A stretch of DNA of 64,000 nucleotides from Metabacillus bambusae (GTDB lineage: Bacteria; Bacillota; Bacilli; Bacillales; Bacillaceae), in assembly GCF_017497975.1 (NCBI RefSeq), contig NZ_JAGDEL010000022.1, positions 52,664 to 116,663 of the forward strand, read 5' to 3'. The stretch's first letter is position 1. Every line of letters begins with the position of its first letter. The notes beneath the pieces were generated by a model. It did not search any database, was not told the origin of the DNA, and was given only the letters and a program-made list of their open reading frames with translations. The position numbers and the translations under genes were made by a program. Of this stretch, positions 45,747 to 54,725 are shown one piece after another.

Positions 45747-46262
45747 ATGAATATTCGAACTTTGAATGAGTCTGATGCTCAGTTGTACCAAAACTTACGA
45801 TTGAATGCATTAAAAATCAATCCAGAAGCATTTGGCTCAACATATGAGAGAGAAGTGAGATTCTCAATAGAAACTATTGTAGAGCGATTAAAACCAACTA
45901 AGGACAAATTTGTTTTAGGTGCTTTTGATGACAGTGGTTCATTAGTTGGCATGGTTACATTTATACGTGAAAATAACCTTAAAACTGATCATAAAGGGAA
46001 TGTATTCGGTATGTATGTAGCGCCAAAAAGTCGCGGACAGGGTTTAGGGAAAGCGCTAATGCTTGAACTAATAAGAAAGGCAAGTAATTGTGATGGTTTG
46101 GAACAAATAAACTTAGCAGTTGTATCTGACAACGATTCCGCAAAAAAATTATATGAATCAGTGGGTTTTGAGGTTTATGGGGTAGAACGAAATGCCCTAA
46201 AATTTAACGGGAAGTATTTTGATGAGGATTTGATGGTATTAAATGTAAAATTAATATACTAA
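45747..46262 (+). CDS. GNAT family N-acetyltransferase
   Basis: A 171-residue single-domain acetyltransferase. The acetyl-CoA loop is SRGQGLGKALMLELI (residues about 95-109) and the C-terminal NDSAKKLYESVGFEVYGVE motif is typical of the RimI-like group. The substrate is unknown. It is transcribed alone and ends at a terminator. Confidence 0.85.
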   Translation: MNIRTLNESDAQLYQNLRLNALKINPEAFGSTYEREVRFSIETIVERLKPTKDKFVLGAFDDSGSLVGMVTFIRENNLKTDHKGNVFGMYVAPKSRGQGLGKALMLELIRKASNCDGLEQINLAVVSDNDSAKKLYESVGFEVYGVERNALKFNGKYFDEDLMVLNVKLIY

Positions 46263-46279
46263 GGTGTGTAGAAAAGGTT

Positions 46280-46317
46280 AACAAGGGAAAGAACCTCCAA
46301 ATGGCCCTTTGTTTTTT
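46280..46317 (+). terminator. Rho-independent terminator
   Basis: AACAAGGG pairs with CCCTTTGTT (one bulge), followed by six T residues. Confidence 0.6.
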
Positions 46318-46571
46318 ATCTGTTAATTATTTTCAACATGTTTACACCATCGTTCGAAACTACCTATAAATAATTGTTATGTTTATTTAAAGAAAATGTT
46401 AAAAAAACTAGTCTTAATAAGACCCTGAATCTATAGGTGAATTGTCACTATTTATCGTAATTAATAGTTTTTTTGTATATTTACCATACTTTTTTCATCC
46501 AATTATCTTTTACTGATTAAAAAGAAACGTTACATATTACTCAATGTACCGTAAGTGCATTTCTTCAACCC

Positions 46572-46613
46572 TTTACATTTCTTTATTATTCATTAACAAA
46601 AGATCCCTATAAT
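46572..46613 (+). promoter_or_regulatory. Candidate PhoP-controlled promoter of phoD
   Basis: TT-rich repeats at 10-11 bp spacing, TTTACA (46572), TTATTA (46583) and TTAACA (46593), resemble the PhoP TT(A/C/T)ACA direct repeats. They lie just upstream of a perfect -10 TATAAT (46608-46613), with no good -35, as in B. subtilis Pho promoters. Confidence 0.55.
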
Positions 46614-46654
46614 AAATGTCGATTCATGATTTTATTTGAGAGGGGAAAATGATA

Positions 46655-48409
46655 ATGACCGAACGATCGATTGATGAATTAATTAAGAAGTTAACAAATG
46701 ATAGTTTTGAAAAGAAGGAATTTAATCGTCGTAACTTTCTTCATGGAGCTGGGAAAATTGCAGGACTATCTCTAGGGCTTACAATTGTTAATTCTATGGG
46801 GTTAGGTGAATCAAGGGTTAATGCTGCACCGAAATTCCAAAGCTATCCTTTTACACTCGGTGTTGCTTCAGGTGATCCACTTTCAGACAGTATTGTTTTG
46901 TGGACAAGGCTTGCTCCAGACCCACTTAATGGTGGAGGAATGCAACTTCAATCAGTACCTGTTAAATGGGAAATTGCAAAAGATGAGCACTTTCGTCATA
47001 TTATCAAACGAGGAACTGAAATAGCGAGACCTGAACTAGCTCATTCAGTTCATGCAGAGGTTGATGGACTTGAACCTAACACGATTTATTATTATCGCTT
47101 TAAAACTGGTCATGAATTAAGTCCAGTAGGAAAAACAAAAACCCTCCCAACAGCAGGTGAGAGCATTGCCAGCATGACATTTGCATTTGCTTCCTGTCAA
47201 CAATATGAACATGGCTACTATACAGCTTATGAACATATGGCAAAAGAAGAACTCGACCTTGTTTTTCACCTTGGAGACTATATTTATGAGTACGGCCCAA
47301 ATGAATATGTTGCAGGAACAGGAAATGTACGAACACACAGTGGTCCAGAAATTATCACTCTTGAAGATTACCGAAACCGTCATGCCCAATACCGTTCTGA
47401 TGCGAATTTAAAGGCAGCCCATGCTGCATTTCCATGGGTCGTAACTTGGGACGACCATGAGGTAGAAAACAATTACGCAAATGTTATCCCAGAAAAAGGA
47501 CAATCGGTTGAAGCATTTATCAAACGTCGTGCAGCAGCATATCAAGCTTATTATGAGCACATGCCACTCCGTAGAACATCTTTACCAAACGGGGCAGATA
47601 TGCAATTATACCGAGATTTTACATATGGCAATTTAGCAGCTTTCTTTGTACTTGATACACGTCAATACCGTGATGATCAAGCAAACGGAGACGGGACGAA
47701 AGCCCATACGGAAGAATCATTGGATCCAAACCGCAGCAGTTTAGGAAAAAAACAAGAAGAATGGCTGCTAGGAAACCTAGGAAATTCAAAGTCTCATTGG
47801 AATGTTTTAGCACAACAAATTTTCTTTGCTCAAAGAAGGTTTGGCACAGATACAACGCCAACGTTTAGTATGGATTCATGGGACGGTTATCCAGCAACTC
47901 GCCAGCGCATTACAGACTTTGTTAATAATAAGAACATGAAAAATTTGGTTGTCCTGACAGGGGATGTGCATGCAAGTTGGGCATCTAATTTAATGACTGA
48001 CTATAATAATAATAGTTCTAAAATAGTTGGGGCGGAGTTTGTGGGAACTTCTATTACATCTGGTGGAAACGGTGCTGATAAAAGAGCCGATACTGACCGC
48101 ATTTTAGCAAGAAATCCTCATATCAAATTCTTTAACGATTATCGTGGCTATGTTCGCTGCACAGTCACGCCGGAAAAATGGCAGGCTGATTACCGTGTTG
48201 TTCCACTCGTAACAGAACCGGGTGCCGACATTTCAACAAGAGCTTCTTTTGTTTATGAAAGAGACGGAAAGGGATTAAAAGAAGTGGAAGCAAATGCGAT
48301 TCCACAAGGTGTAAAAGTTTCTAAGGAAGTGGAAGAAGACCGAAACAGAGCGCATGGCCGTGCACATGAAAAACAGCTGGAGAAAAAACGAGAAAAGGTA
48401 AACCATTAA
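46655..48409 (+). CDS. phoD: Secreted alkaline phosphatase/phosphodiesterase PhoD
   Basis: A PhoD-family phosphodiesterase of about 584 residues, exported folded. The Tat signal is clear: Arg25-Arg26 in NRRNFLHGAGKIAGLSLGLTIV, very like the B. subtilis PhoD signal. Metal-site segments include CQQYEHGYYTAYEH, FHLGDYIYEYG, TWDDHEVENNY and LTGDVHASW. The second ATG (46655) has better Shine-Dalgarno spacing than 46649. It degrades teichoic acids or other phosphodiesters during phosphate starvation. A Pho-type promoter precedes it and tatAd follows. Confidence 0.95.
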   Translation: MTERSIDELIKKLTNDSFEKKEFNRRNFLHGAGKIAGLSLGLTIVNSMGLGESRVNAAPKFQSYPFTLGVASGDPLSDSIVLWTRLAPDPLNGGGMQLQSVPVKWEIAKDEHFRHIIKRGTEIARPELAHSVHAEVDGLEPNTIYYYRFKTGHELSPVGKTKTLPTAGESIASMTFAFASCQQYEHGYYTAYEHMAKEELDLVFHLGDYIYEYGPNEYVAGTGNVRTHSGPEIITLEDYRNRHAQYRSDANLKAAHAAFPWVVTWDDHEVENNYANVIPEKGQSVEAFIKRRAAAYQAYYEHMPLRRTSLPNGADMQLYRDFTYGNLAAFFVLDTRQYRDDQANGDGTKAHTEESLDPNRSSLGKKQEEWLLGNLGNSKSHWNVLAQQIFFAQRRFGTDTTPTFSMDSWDGYPATRQRITDFVNNKNMKNLVVLTGDVHASWASNLMTDYNNNSSKIVGAEFVGTSITSGGNGADKRADTDRILARNPHIKFFNDYRGYVRCTVTPEKWQADYRVVPLVTEPGADISTRASFVYERDGKGLKEVEANAIPQGVKVSKEVEEDRNRAHGRAHEKQLEKKREKVNH

Positions 48410-48459
48410 TTCGACATTTTTTCATACATTACATAAATCATATTTAGGAGTTGATATTT

Positions 48460-48675
48460 TTGATTTCAAACATTGGAATTCCTGGCTTAATTTTAGTCCT
48501 TGTAATAGCGTTGATTATCTTTGGGCCTTCTAAGCTTCCGGAGATTGGTCGAGCATTTGGCCGTACGCTAACAGAATTCAAAAGCGCGACAAAGGGATTA
48601 GTTTCAGAAGAGGAAGAGAAAAAGCCTGAGTTAAAAACGATTGCAAAGAATGAAGATAAATCAGCAGTTTCCTAA
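48460..48675 (+). CDS. tatAd: Twin-arginine translocase subunit TatAd
   Basis: A TatA protein of about 71 residues: one N-terminal membrane helix ([30 protein letters not shown]), an amphipathic helix ([13 protein letters not shown]) and an acidic tail. It strongly resembles B. subtilis TatAd. TTG 48460 gives MISNIGIPG and a nine-base Shine-Dalgarno spacer; TTG 48451 abuts AGGAG. It serves export of PhoD encoded just upstream. The usual partner tatCd does not follow; a terminator does. Confidence 0.93.
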   Translation: MISNIGIPGLILVLVIALIIFGPSKLPEIGRAFGRTLTEFKSATKGLVSEEEEKKPELKTIAKNEDKSAVS

Positions 48676-48683
48676 TAAATCTG

Positions 48684-48709
48684 TAGACGGGGCAACCCGT
48701 CTATTTTTT
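48684..48709 (+). terminator. Rho-independent terminator after tatAd
   Basis: TAGACGGG pairs with CCCGTCTA around a GCAA tetraloop, followed by six T residues. Confidence 0.88.
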
Positions 48710-48842
48710 ATGTGAAAAAATTCAAACCAAGAAAATACGTTTAAATTTAACATACTATTTTTATTTAATATTGAATTTTTATTCATCATGTTGTATAAAT
48801 ATAGTTATAGATAAAATATCAAATACTTAAAAGGTGATACTA

Positions 48843-49256
48843 ATGAATTCCTATATATCAGATAATCTTCCAACATTTGAACAATTTGTCAACCTTCATG
48901 AAGCAAGTGGGTTAATAAAAAGTAAAAAGGGATGCTATACAAGAGAACAATTATATCAAGCAGCGAATAACAGCTGGTATCATATTTCAATCTACGATCA
49001 AGACCAACTTATTGCTTTTGGTAGAATGATCTCTGATGGTGTCTATCAAGCGTTAATTTGCGATGTGATGGTTGATCCATCTTATCAAAAGCAAGGCCTA
49101 GGCAAACAAATTATTGAAGAACTATTATCGAAATGCAAAGAAAGTGGAATTCAATCTATTCAACTTTTTTCAGCAAAAGGAAAACAGCATTTCTATAAAA
49201 AATTAGGCTTTGAGGAAAGAGAACTTGATGCCCCAGGTATGACACTCATTATATGA
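48843..49256 (+). CDS. GNAT family N-acetyltransferase
   Basis: An acetyltransferase of about 137 residues. The cofactor loop YQKQGLGKQIIEELL (about residues 82-96) and the terminal KGKQHFYKKLGFEER are clear. ATG 48843 (MNSYISDN) follows AAGGTG by six bases; the GTG at 48834 is part of that site. Substrate unknown. The stop is immediately followed by a strong terminator. Confidence 0.82.
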   Translation: MNSYISDNLPTFEQFVNLHEASGLIKSKKGCYTREQLYQAANNSWYHISIYDQDQLIAFGRMISDGVYQALICDVMVDPSYQKQGLGKQIIEELLSKCKESGIQSIQLFSAKGKQHFYKKLGFEERELDAPGMTLII

Positions 49257-49305
49257 AAAGCTCAGTGGAGAAAATATTTCACTGAGCTTTTTGTTTTTTT
49301 TTTTT
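49256..49305 (+). terminator. Rho-independent terminator
   Basis: A 12-bp stem (arm AAAAGCTCAGTG) is followed by a long T run (TTGTTTTTTTTTTTT). Confidence 0.9.
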
Positions 49306-49377
49306 GACTACACAAGAACTTGATAAAAGTGGCATAAAACACACCACTTGAGGAAATACAAATTACGAGGTGATAAT

Positions 49378-49689
49378 ATGGACCGTTTTAAGCAAGCTTA
49401 TGATCAGTATCAAAATCAATCAAATGTAAACGAGATTAACGAAGAAAATGCAACTAATAGCAATCCAAATCAAGAAAAAATAATAGCAGTTCGAAAGAAT
49501 GATGATGGTGATTTAATTGGCTTTCAAACAGAATCTGGGAGAGAGTTAGATTATCTAGAAGCTCTTTCCGAAGCAAAGGCAGGAAAACTAGCTCATGTAG
49601 ATGTTTTTCATAAATACGGACGTGATATATTGCGCAGTGAACCTGATGGAATCAAGGAAAATAACTTGAATTCGTTACCAGAGTTTTAA
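49378..49689 (+). CDS. DUF3892 domain protein
   Basis: A protein of about 103 residues. The C-terminal two thirds (KIIAVRKNDDGDLIGFQTESGRELDY, AHVDVFHKYGRDILRSEPDGI, ending NNLNSLPEF) match the DUF3892 family common in Bacillus; its function is unknown. ATG 49378 (MDRFKQAYDQY) follows GAGGTGATAAT. Monocistronic. A MITE-like element lies downstream. Confidence 0.78.
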   Translation: MDRFKQAYDQYQNQSNVNEINEENATNSNPNQEKIIAVRKNDDGDLIGFQTESGRELDYLEALSEAKAGKLAHVDVFHKYGRDILRSEPDGIKENNLNSLPEF

Positions 49690-49760
49690 TAAATACTAAG
49701 CCGATCCAATTTGTTTTAAATAGACTCAATGGAAGTGGCTCTTTCTAGTATAAATCGTAA

Positions 49761-49980
49761 GGCTCTTTTCTAAGAGATTGTTGCTTTTAAAACAAAAACT
49801 AATTCAAGTTGGTTGGAACGGATTGCGAGACTCCTGCGGGAGTAGCGGGACAGGTGAGATTCATGCAGGCGTTTACGCCGATGAGACTCACCGCCCGCCC
49901 CGCGGAAAACGAGCATCTGTAGCGGAAATCAACCTCACCGCATTACTTGGGAAATAGCATCAAAGTTTGCGAAAACAGCC
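49761..49980 (+). repeat. Dispersed MITE-like element, copy B
   Basis: A 220-bp element with GGCTCTTTTC at the left end and GAAAACAGCC at the right end, related to copy A (32901-33119). It has the same inverted ends and the same core CCGCCCGCCCCGCGG. Perfect 8-bp direct repeats AATCGTAA flank it (49753-49760 and 49981-49988). This defines the insertion unit exactly. Confidence 0.88.
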
Positions 49981-50204
49981 AATCGTAAAGTAGAGTGAGC
50001 TATAAACTAAACAATACCATTTAAAAGCCAATAAAATTAAGATTTATAATAGTAGCAGTTCATCGAATTTATGTGAACTGCTTTTAATAGTGGAACATTA
50101 AATTTACTATAAATTTTGTAAAAGGAACGTTGTAATCTTGGTAAAAAGTGCTATACTATGCACGTTAATAGAAAATTAAAAAAACAGAACACGGAGGCAA
50201 AAAT

Positions 50205-50708
50205 ATGTATACTTCTATAACTGAATTTATCGAAGAATGGAATCATGAGGCTGCTTCAACGCAAAAGGTATTGGATGCATTGACTGATCCTTCTCTTCAA
50301 CAAGAGGTTTCACCTGAAGACCGTACTTTAGGAGCAATTGCCTGGCATATTGTAACAAGTACACCAGGAATGCTAATTGAGTTTGGTATTACGGTTGAAG
50401 AAATAAAAGACTCAAACTCCATACCATCCTCAGCTATGGAAATCGCTGAGACATTTCGAAGAGTAAGTGCCGACACTAGTGACGCTATAAAGCAGCAGTG
50501 GACTGACCAATCGTTAAGTGAAATGAAAAATGTGTTTGGGAGGGAAATGCCAAAAGCTGTAACACTTTCACTACTCATTAAGCATATCATTCATCATCGT
50601 GGTCAACTAACGGTTCTCATGCGCCAAGCAGGCTTGAACGTTCCAGGAGTGTATGGACCATCAAGAGAAGAATGGAGCCAAATGGGAATGGAAGCTCCTA
50701 CATTATAA
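50205..50708 (+). CDS. DinB/YfiT-like four-helix metalloprotein
   Basis: A 167-residue DinB-family protein. The three-His metal site is visible: His in AIAWHIVTS (about residue 48) and the two in KHIIHHRGQLTVLMRQAG (about 128-132). Relatives include bacillithiol S-transferases and thiol-dependent hydrolases, so a detoxification role is plausible but unproven. GGAGG precedes the ATG. Transcribed alone. Confidence 0.85.
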   Translation: MYTSITEFIEEWNHEAASTQKVLDALTDPSLQQEVSPEDRTLGAIAWHIVTSTPGMLIEFGITVEEIKDSNSIPSSAMEIAETFRRVSADTSDAIKQQWTDQSLSEMKNVFGREMPKAVTLSLLIKHIIHHRGQLTVLMRQAGLNVPGVYGPSREEWSQMGMEAPTL

Positions 50709-50782
50709 TAGTTTTATTATTCTAAACATCTAGTTGAAAGTTTGAAGATCCTGTCATACAACACACTAAATAATCATGAATT

Positions 50783-50819
50783 AGCCGGCTAGGGTTAAAA
50801 TATACCTGGGCGGCTTTTT
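50783..50819 (+). terminator. Rho-independent terminator
   Basis: AGCCGGCTAGG pairs with CCTGGGCGGCT (9 of 11), followed by TTTTT. It ends the DinB gene. Confidence 0.65.
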
Positions 50820-51021
50820 ATACCTTATCTTGATTAAACCTTATAGATAGTTTTCCAAATATACCTTTCTTCATTCCGATTAAAGTTAAGTTGTAAAGCA
50901 CAAACAATAGTTTTTTTAATGGAAAATCATTCCGATTTATCAGTAAAATTACTGATAAATTGATACAAGAAGAAAAGTATTTTTCAGGTATATTGGACAT
51001 TATATAAGTCGAGGTGATTGA

Positions 51022-51195
51022 ATGGCCATTGCAAAAATTGGCGATGTAATTTCCTTTAAAAGGGAAGGTAAGTCCATTGAAGGTGTTGTTTCTGGTATTA
51101 GGGAAAATTCCGTTATGGTTCAATACGGTACTTCAGCAAAAGATGAACCACTTAAAACAATTGTTAATCATAAAAATTACAAAATAAAAAATTAG
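51022..51195 (+). CDS. DUF2187 (YkvS-like) small protein
   Basis: A 57-residue protein (MAIAKIGDVISFKREGKSIE..., ending LKTIVNHKNYKIKN). The layout, a small SH3-like beta barrel starting with GDVISF and ending with TVVNHKxY-type residues, matches DUF2187/YkvS of Bacillus, whose function is unknown. GAGGTGATTGA precedes the ATG. It may bind nucleic acid, judged only from its size and fold type. Confidence 0.8.
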   Translation: MAIAKIGDVISFKREGKSIEGVVSGIRENSVMVQYGTSAKDEPLKTIVNHKNYKIKN

Positions 51196-51295
51196 AAGCT
51201 TGATGAGTTTAAATCTGTATTTATTAAAAAAATCGGACAAAAAACCTCTGATTTCACGATTAGAGATTTTTTGTCAGTTCAATAAAAAAATAATA

Positions 51296-51338
51296 AAAAC
51301 CCACCAAAAGCCTTTAATTACTTGACTTTTGGCAGGTT
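51296..51338 (-). terminator. Terminator of ilvD
   Basis: On the minus strand AAACCTGCCAAAAG pairs with CTTTTGGTGGGTTT and runs into TTTTTATTAT. Confidence 0.8.
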
Positions 51339-51348
51339 TCATTATTAA

Positions 51349-53028
51349 TTATATTTTCATAACTCCACCAGTGTTAGCGGATGTAACTAACTTAGAATAA
51401 CGTGCTAAATAACCTTTTTTAACTTTTGGTTCAAAGCCTTTCCAGTTAGCTCTGCGTTTTTCAAATTCTTCATCAGAAATTTCTAGTTGGATTGAACGAT
51501 TATTTAAGTCCAGTTCAATAATGTCACCATTTTCAACAAATGCGATTGGGCCGCCTTCTGCTGCTTCTGGAGAAATATGACCGATCGAAATACCTCTAGA
51601 TGCACCTGAGAAACGTCCATCGGTAATTAAACCAACTTTAGCTCCAAGGCCTCTTCCAACAATTTGTGAAGTAGGGGCAAGCATTTCTGGCATACCAGGT
51701 CCGCCTTTAGGACCTTCATAGCGGATAACAACAACATCGCCTTCTTTAACTTCACCAGTTATAATTCCAGAAAGTGCTTCCTCTTGAGAGTCAAAACAAA
51801 TCGCTGGACCTCTATGGTAACCGCCGACAGCTGGGTCGACTGCACCAACTTTTATAACCGCACCATCTGGAGCTAAGTTACCAAATAATACAGCAAGACC
51901 ACCTTGCTCAGAATGTGGGTTGTCTAAAGGACGAATTACATTCTTGTCCAAAATATCTGCTCCAGCCACATTTTCTCGTAATGTTTTTCCTGTAACAGTT
52001 AGACAATCACCATTAATAGCACCTGGCTTTTTAAGAACCTCATTGATGATTGCACTTACGCCGCCCGCGTTATGAACATCCTCAATATGATAGTCGGATG
52101 CTGGAGCAATTTTTGCAAGATGTGGAACACGACTTGCAATTTCATTTATACGTTCCAATGAATATTCAATTTCCGCTTCATGTGCCAATGCTAAAGTATG
52201 GAGAACAGTGTTCGTTGACCCACCCATAGCCATGTCTAAAGCAAATGCGTTATCAATCGCATCGATAGTTACGATATCACGAGGCTTAATATCCTTTTCA
52301 ATAAGCTCCATTAATTGTTTAGCAGAGCGTTTAACAAATTCCTTACGTTCTGGAGCAACAGCTAAAATAGTACCATTACCAGGAAGGGCAAGTCCTAAAC
52401 CTTCTGCCAAACAGTTCATAGAGTTTGCTGTAAACATTCCTGAACATGAACCACATGTAGGGCATGCAACTGACTCAATCTCTTTTAATCTTGCTTCATC
52501 AATTTGACCAGATTGGTATGCTCCTACACCCTCAAAAACAGAGTTTAAGTTAAGTGCATTACCAGCACTGTCTGTACCAGCTTTCATCGGTCCGCCACTT
52601 ACAAAAATTGATGGAATATTCACGCGAAGTGTCGCCATCAACATTCCTGGGGTAATTTTGTCACAGTTTCCAATACAAACCATTCCATCAAACCAGTGTG
52701 CTGAAACAACTGTTTCTACAGAATCAGCAATGATTTCACGACTTGGTAATGAATATCTCATTCCGATATGTCCCATCGCGATACCATCATCAACACCAAT
52801 TGTATTCATTTCAAATGGAACACCGCCCGCCTCACGGATTGCGTCTTTAACAATTTTACCAAATTCTTGTAAATGTACATGTCCTGGAACAATATCAATA
52901 TATGAATTTACAACCGCAATAAACGGTTTGTCAAAATCGTCTTCTTTTACACCTGCAGCACGAAGTAAGCTTCTATGTGGAGCACGGTCAATTCCTTGTT
53001 TAATCATATTACTACGTTGTTCAGCCAA
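51349..53028 (-). CDS. ilvD: Dihydroxy-acid dehydratase
   Basis: A 559-residue Fe-S dehydratase in isoleucine, valine and pantothenate synthesis. Cluster ligands are in [11 protein letters not shown] and [19 protein letters not shown]; the signature [12 protein letters not shown] and the C-terminal [24 protein letters not shown] are intact. The TTG start (53028) has GGAGGG seven bases upstream. It is transcribed alone, away from the TPP-regulated tenA gene; no T-box leader was seen upstream. Confidence 0.97.
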   Translation of the reverse strand: MAEQRSNMIKQGIDRAPHRSLLRAAGVKEDDFDKPFIAVVNSYIDIVPGHVHLQEFGKIVKDAIREAGGVPFEMNTIGVDDGIAMGHIGMRYSLPSREIIADSVETVVSAHWFDGMVCIGNCDKITPGMLMATLRVNIPSIFVSGGPMKAGTDSAGNALNLNSVFEGVGAYQSGQIDEARLKEIESVACPTCGSCSGMFTANSMNCLAEGLGLALPGNGTILAVAPERKEFVKRSAKQLMELIEKDIKPRDIVTIDAIDNAFALDMAMGGSTNTVLHTLALAHEAEIEYSLERINEIASRVPHLAKIAPASDYHIEDVHNAGGVSAIINEVLKKPGAINGDCLTVTGKTLRENVAGADILDKNVIRPLDNPHSEQGGLAVLFGNLAPDGAVIKVGAVDPAVGGYHRGPAICFDSQEEALSGIITGEVKEGDVVVIRYEGPKGGPGMPEMLAPTSQIVGRGLGAKVGLITDGRFSGASRGISIGHISPEAAEGGPIAFVENGDIIELDLNNRSIQLEISDEEFEKRRANWKGFEPKVKKGYLARYSKLVTSANTGGVMKI

Positions 53029-53332
53029 AATAAATCCCTCCAGTTAACAGTTCAATTAAAATTCTTCTGAAAATTTTAATATTTCTTATTGTAACATTAT
53101 TTAAAAAATTATCATAGATGAAAGACGATATCTTTACTACCAAAAATTAATATTTCTCAATCTCTCAGTTCTGTATATAATGTTAATATTTTAAATAAAC
53201 AAAAATGAAAATAATAGAGAGTTCATTTATATTAAAATAGTATTTAAGTGTACATGAAAAATAACCTTTACCATTTCTCTTCTACCGTTTGGAACAAAGT
53301 TAGAAATGGCGGAACGAGTTTATGGAATAATC

Positions 53333-53360
53333 TTGACATAAAAATGTTGCATGATATGAT
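53333..53360 (+). promoter_or_regulatory. Sigma-A promoter of the TPP riboswitch-tenA transcript
   Basis: A perfect TTGACA (53333-53338) and TATGAT (53355-53360), 16 bp apart, lie about 30 bp before the riboswitch aptamer. Confidence 0.75.
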
Positions 53361-53389
53361 AAGGACGAATTTACATGTGAATATCGATT

Positions 53390-53482
53390 CACTAGGGGTG
53401 TCTCTTATAGAGGCTGAGATTAAAGTGAAACTTTAAGACTCTTTGAACCTGATCTGGTTTATGCCAGCGTAGGGAAGTGGAA
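53390..53482 (+). ncRNA. TPP (THI-box) riboswitch
   Basis: The aptamer shows the conserved elements in order: AGGGGTG (53394-53400), GCTGAGATTAAAG, ACTCTTTGAACCTGATCTGG, TTATGCCAGCGTAGGGAAGTGG. It senses thiamin pyrophosphate and controls the downstream tenA through the terminator at 53531-53577. Confidence 0.95.
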
Positions 53483-53530
53483 TAATGGAATAAGTTAATT
53501 TACATATATATTATGTATCTATATAAGTTC

Positions 53531-53577
53531 CAATAAACCACTTTCTTTACGTTAAAGGAATGTGGTTTATTTGTTTT
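53531..53577 (+). terminator. Riboswitch-controlled terminator
   Basis: AATAAACCAC pairs with GTGGTTTATT and is followed by TGTTTTA. A MITE-like element is inserted at its T tract. Confidence 0.75.
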
Positions 53578-53578
53578 A

Positions 53579-53681
53579 CGCTCTAATTAAACTTGGTTGT
53601 TGATTTCCGCGGGCGGTCCGTGAGCCTCCTGCAGGAGGCTTCACGTATGCGTTCCAATCAACAGTGGGCTTTAACAGAGCC
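53579..53681 (-). repeat. Dispersed MITE-like element, copy D, in the tenA leader
   Basis: A 103-bp element in reverse orientation relative to copies A and B (GTTGATTTCCGCGGGCGG first, GCGTTCCAATCAAC last; right end TTAACAGAGCC). Perfect 8-bp direct repeats TTGTTTTA flank it (53571-53578 and 53682-53689). It lies between the riboswitch terminator and tenA. Confidence 0.85.
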
Positions 53682-53742
53682 TTGTTTTAAGAAATTAGGG
53701 CAGTGATTAATGTTCATGTGATTTCTAAAGGGAGGTAAAAGA

Positions 53743-54426
53743 ATGAAGTTTTCAGAGATTGTTAGGAAGGAAGCAGAAGATATTTGGCAAGCAAGCTTTA
53801 ATCATCCATTTGTTAAAGGGATTGGGAGTGGGACTTTGCCATTGGAGCATTTCCGTTATTATGTAATGCAGGATTCGTATTATTTATCACACTTTGCTAG
53901 AGTTCAATCATTAGGTGCTTCAAAGGCTCTAGATTTACATACTACAAATCGAATGGCCTCACATACTATAGGAACGTATGAGGCTGAACTTGGCTTGCAT
54001 AAAAACTTTTCCAAACTTTTAAGTATAACAGAGGAAGAAAAAATAAATTTTAAACCAGCTCCAACAGCTTATGCATATACATCTCATCTGTACCGAGCAG
54101 CATATACTGGACATTTAGGTGATATTATTGCAGCTATTTTACCTTGCTATTGGTTGTATTACGAAATAGGTGAAAGGTTGAAAGACTCTACGCCAGATGA
54201 ACCAATCTATCAACAATGGATTGGAGCTTATGGTGGAGAATGGTTTAGAACACTTGTGGAAGAACAAATAGATCGTTTTGATGAAATAGCTGATAAAGTT
54301 ACAGATATAGATAGAGAAAGAATGAAAGAGCATTTTATTATTAGCAGTGAATATGAATATGCTTTTTGGGAAATGGCCTATCAATTAGAGAAATGGCCAG
54401 TTGAAAAAACAATAGAAAAAATTTGA
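53743..54426 (+). CDS. tenA: Aminopyrimidine aminohydrolase/thiaminase II TenA
   Basis: A 227-residue TenA that salvages the thiamin pyrimidine by hydrolysing 4-amino-5-aminomethyl-2-methylpyrimidine. Key residues match B. subtilis TenA: Asp44 (MQDSYYLSHFARV), Cys135 (AILPCYWLYYEIG) and the late EYEYAFWEMAY segment with the catalytic Glu. AAGGGAGG precedes the ATG. A TPP riboswitch, a terminator and a repeat element lie in its leader. No other thi genes follow. Confidence 0.95.
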   Translation: MKFSEIVRKEAEDIWQASFNHPFVKGIGSGTLPLEHFRYYVMQDSYYLSHFARVQSLGASKALDLHTTNRMASHTIGTYEAELGLHKNFSKLLSITEEEKINFKPAPTAYAYTSHLYRAAYTGHLGDIIAAILPCYWLYYEIGERLKDSTPDEPIYQQWIGAYGGEWFRTLVEEQIDRFDEIADKVTDIDRERMKEHFIISSEYEYAFWEMAYQLEKWPVEKTIEKI

Positions 54427-54532
54427 TTTAAGGGTATATAGAGCATAACATGCAAAAAGGATTAAACAGAGCTATTTGTGACAACACATATTACTCTAAT
54501 TTTAATTTTGGCATGGCATTACCAATTATACA

Positions 54533-54577
54533 TACTTTGAAACCCTCCTGAATAGGTCTTTAGGAGAGTTTCAAAGT
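54533..54577 (+). terminator. Terminator-like hairpin after tenA
   Basis: ACTTTGAAAC pairs with GTTTCAAAGT and an inner CTCCT/AGGAG stem extends it. Confidence 0.6.
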
Positions 54578-54606
54578 TAGGTTTAATTTAAAGACTCTTT
54601 TCTTAA

Positions 54607-54722
54607 GGCTTTTTTCTAAGGGATTGTTACTTTTAAAACCAAAACTGCTTAAGGTTGATTGGAACGGAAGTCAACCATTCCCTAATACTTGTTATATAGC
54701 AACAAAGTTTGCAAAAACAGCC
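54607..54722 (+). repeat. Dispersed MITE-like element, copy C, internally deleted
   Basis: Both ends of the copy A/B family are present (AAGGCTTTTTTCTAAGGGAT at the left, TAGCAACAAAGTTTGCAAAA then CAGCC at the right), and GGTTGATTGGAACGGA is retained, but the GC-rich core is lost. It ends 3 bp beyond the glsA stop codon. No clear target duplication. Confidence 0.75.
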
Positions 54723-54725
54723 ATT

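Noticed and set aside
53248..53436. A 62-residue reading frame
   Set aside because: It overlaps the promoter and the conserved TPP aptamer.
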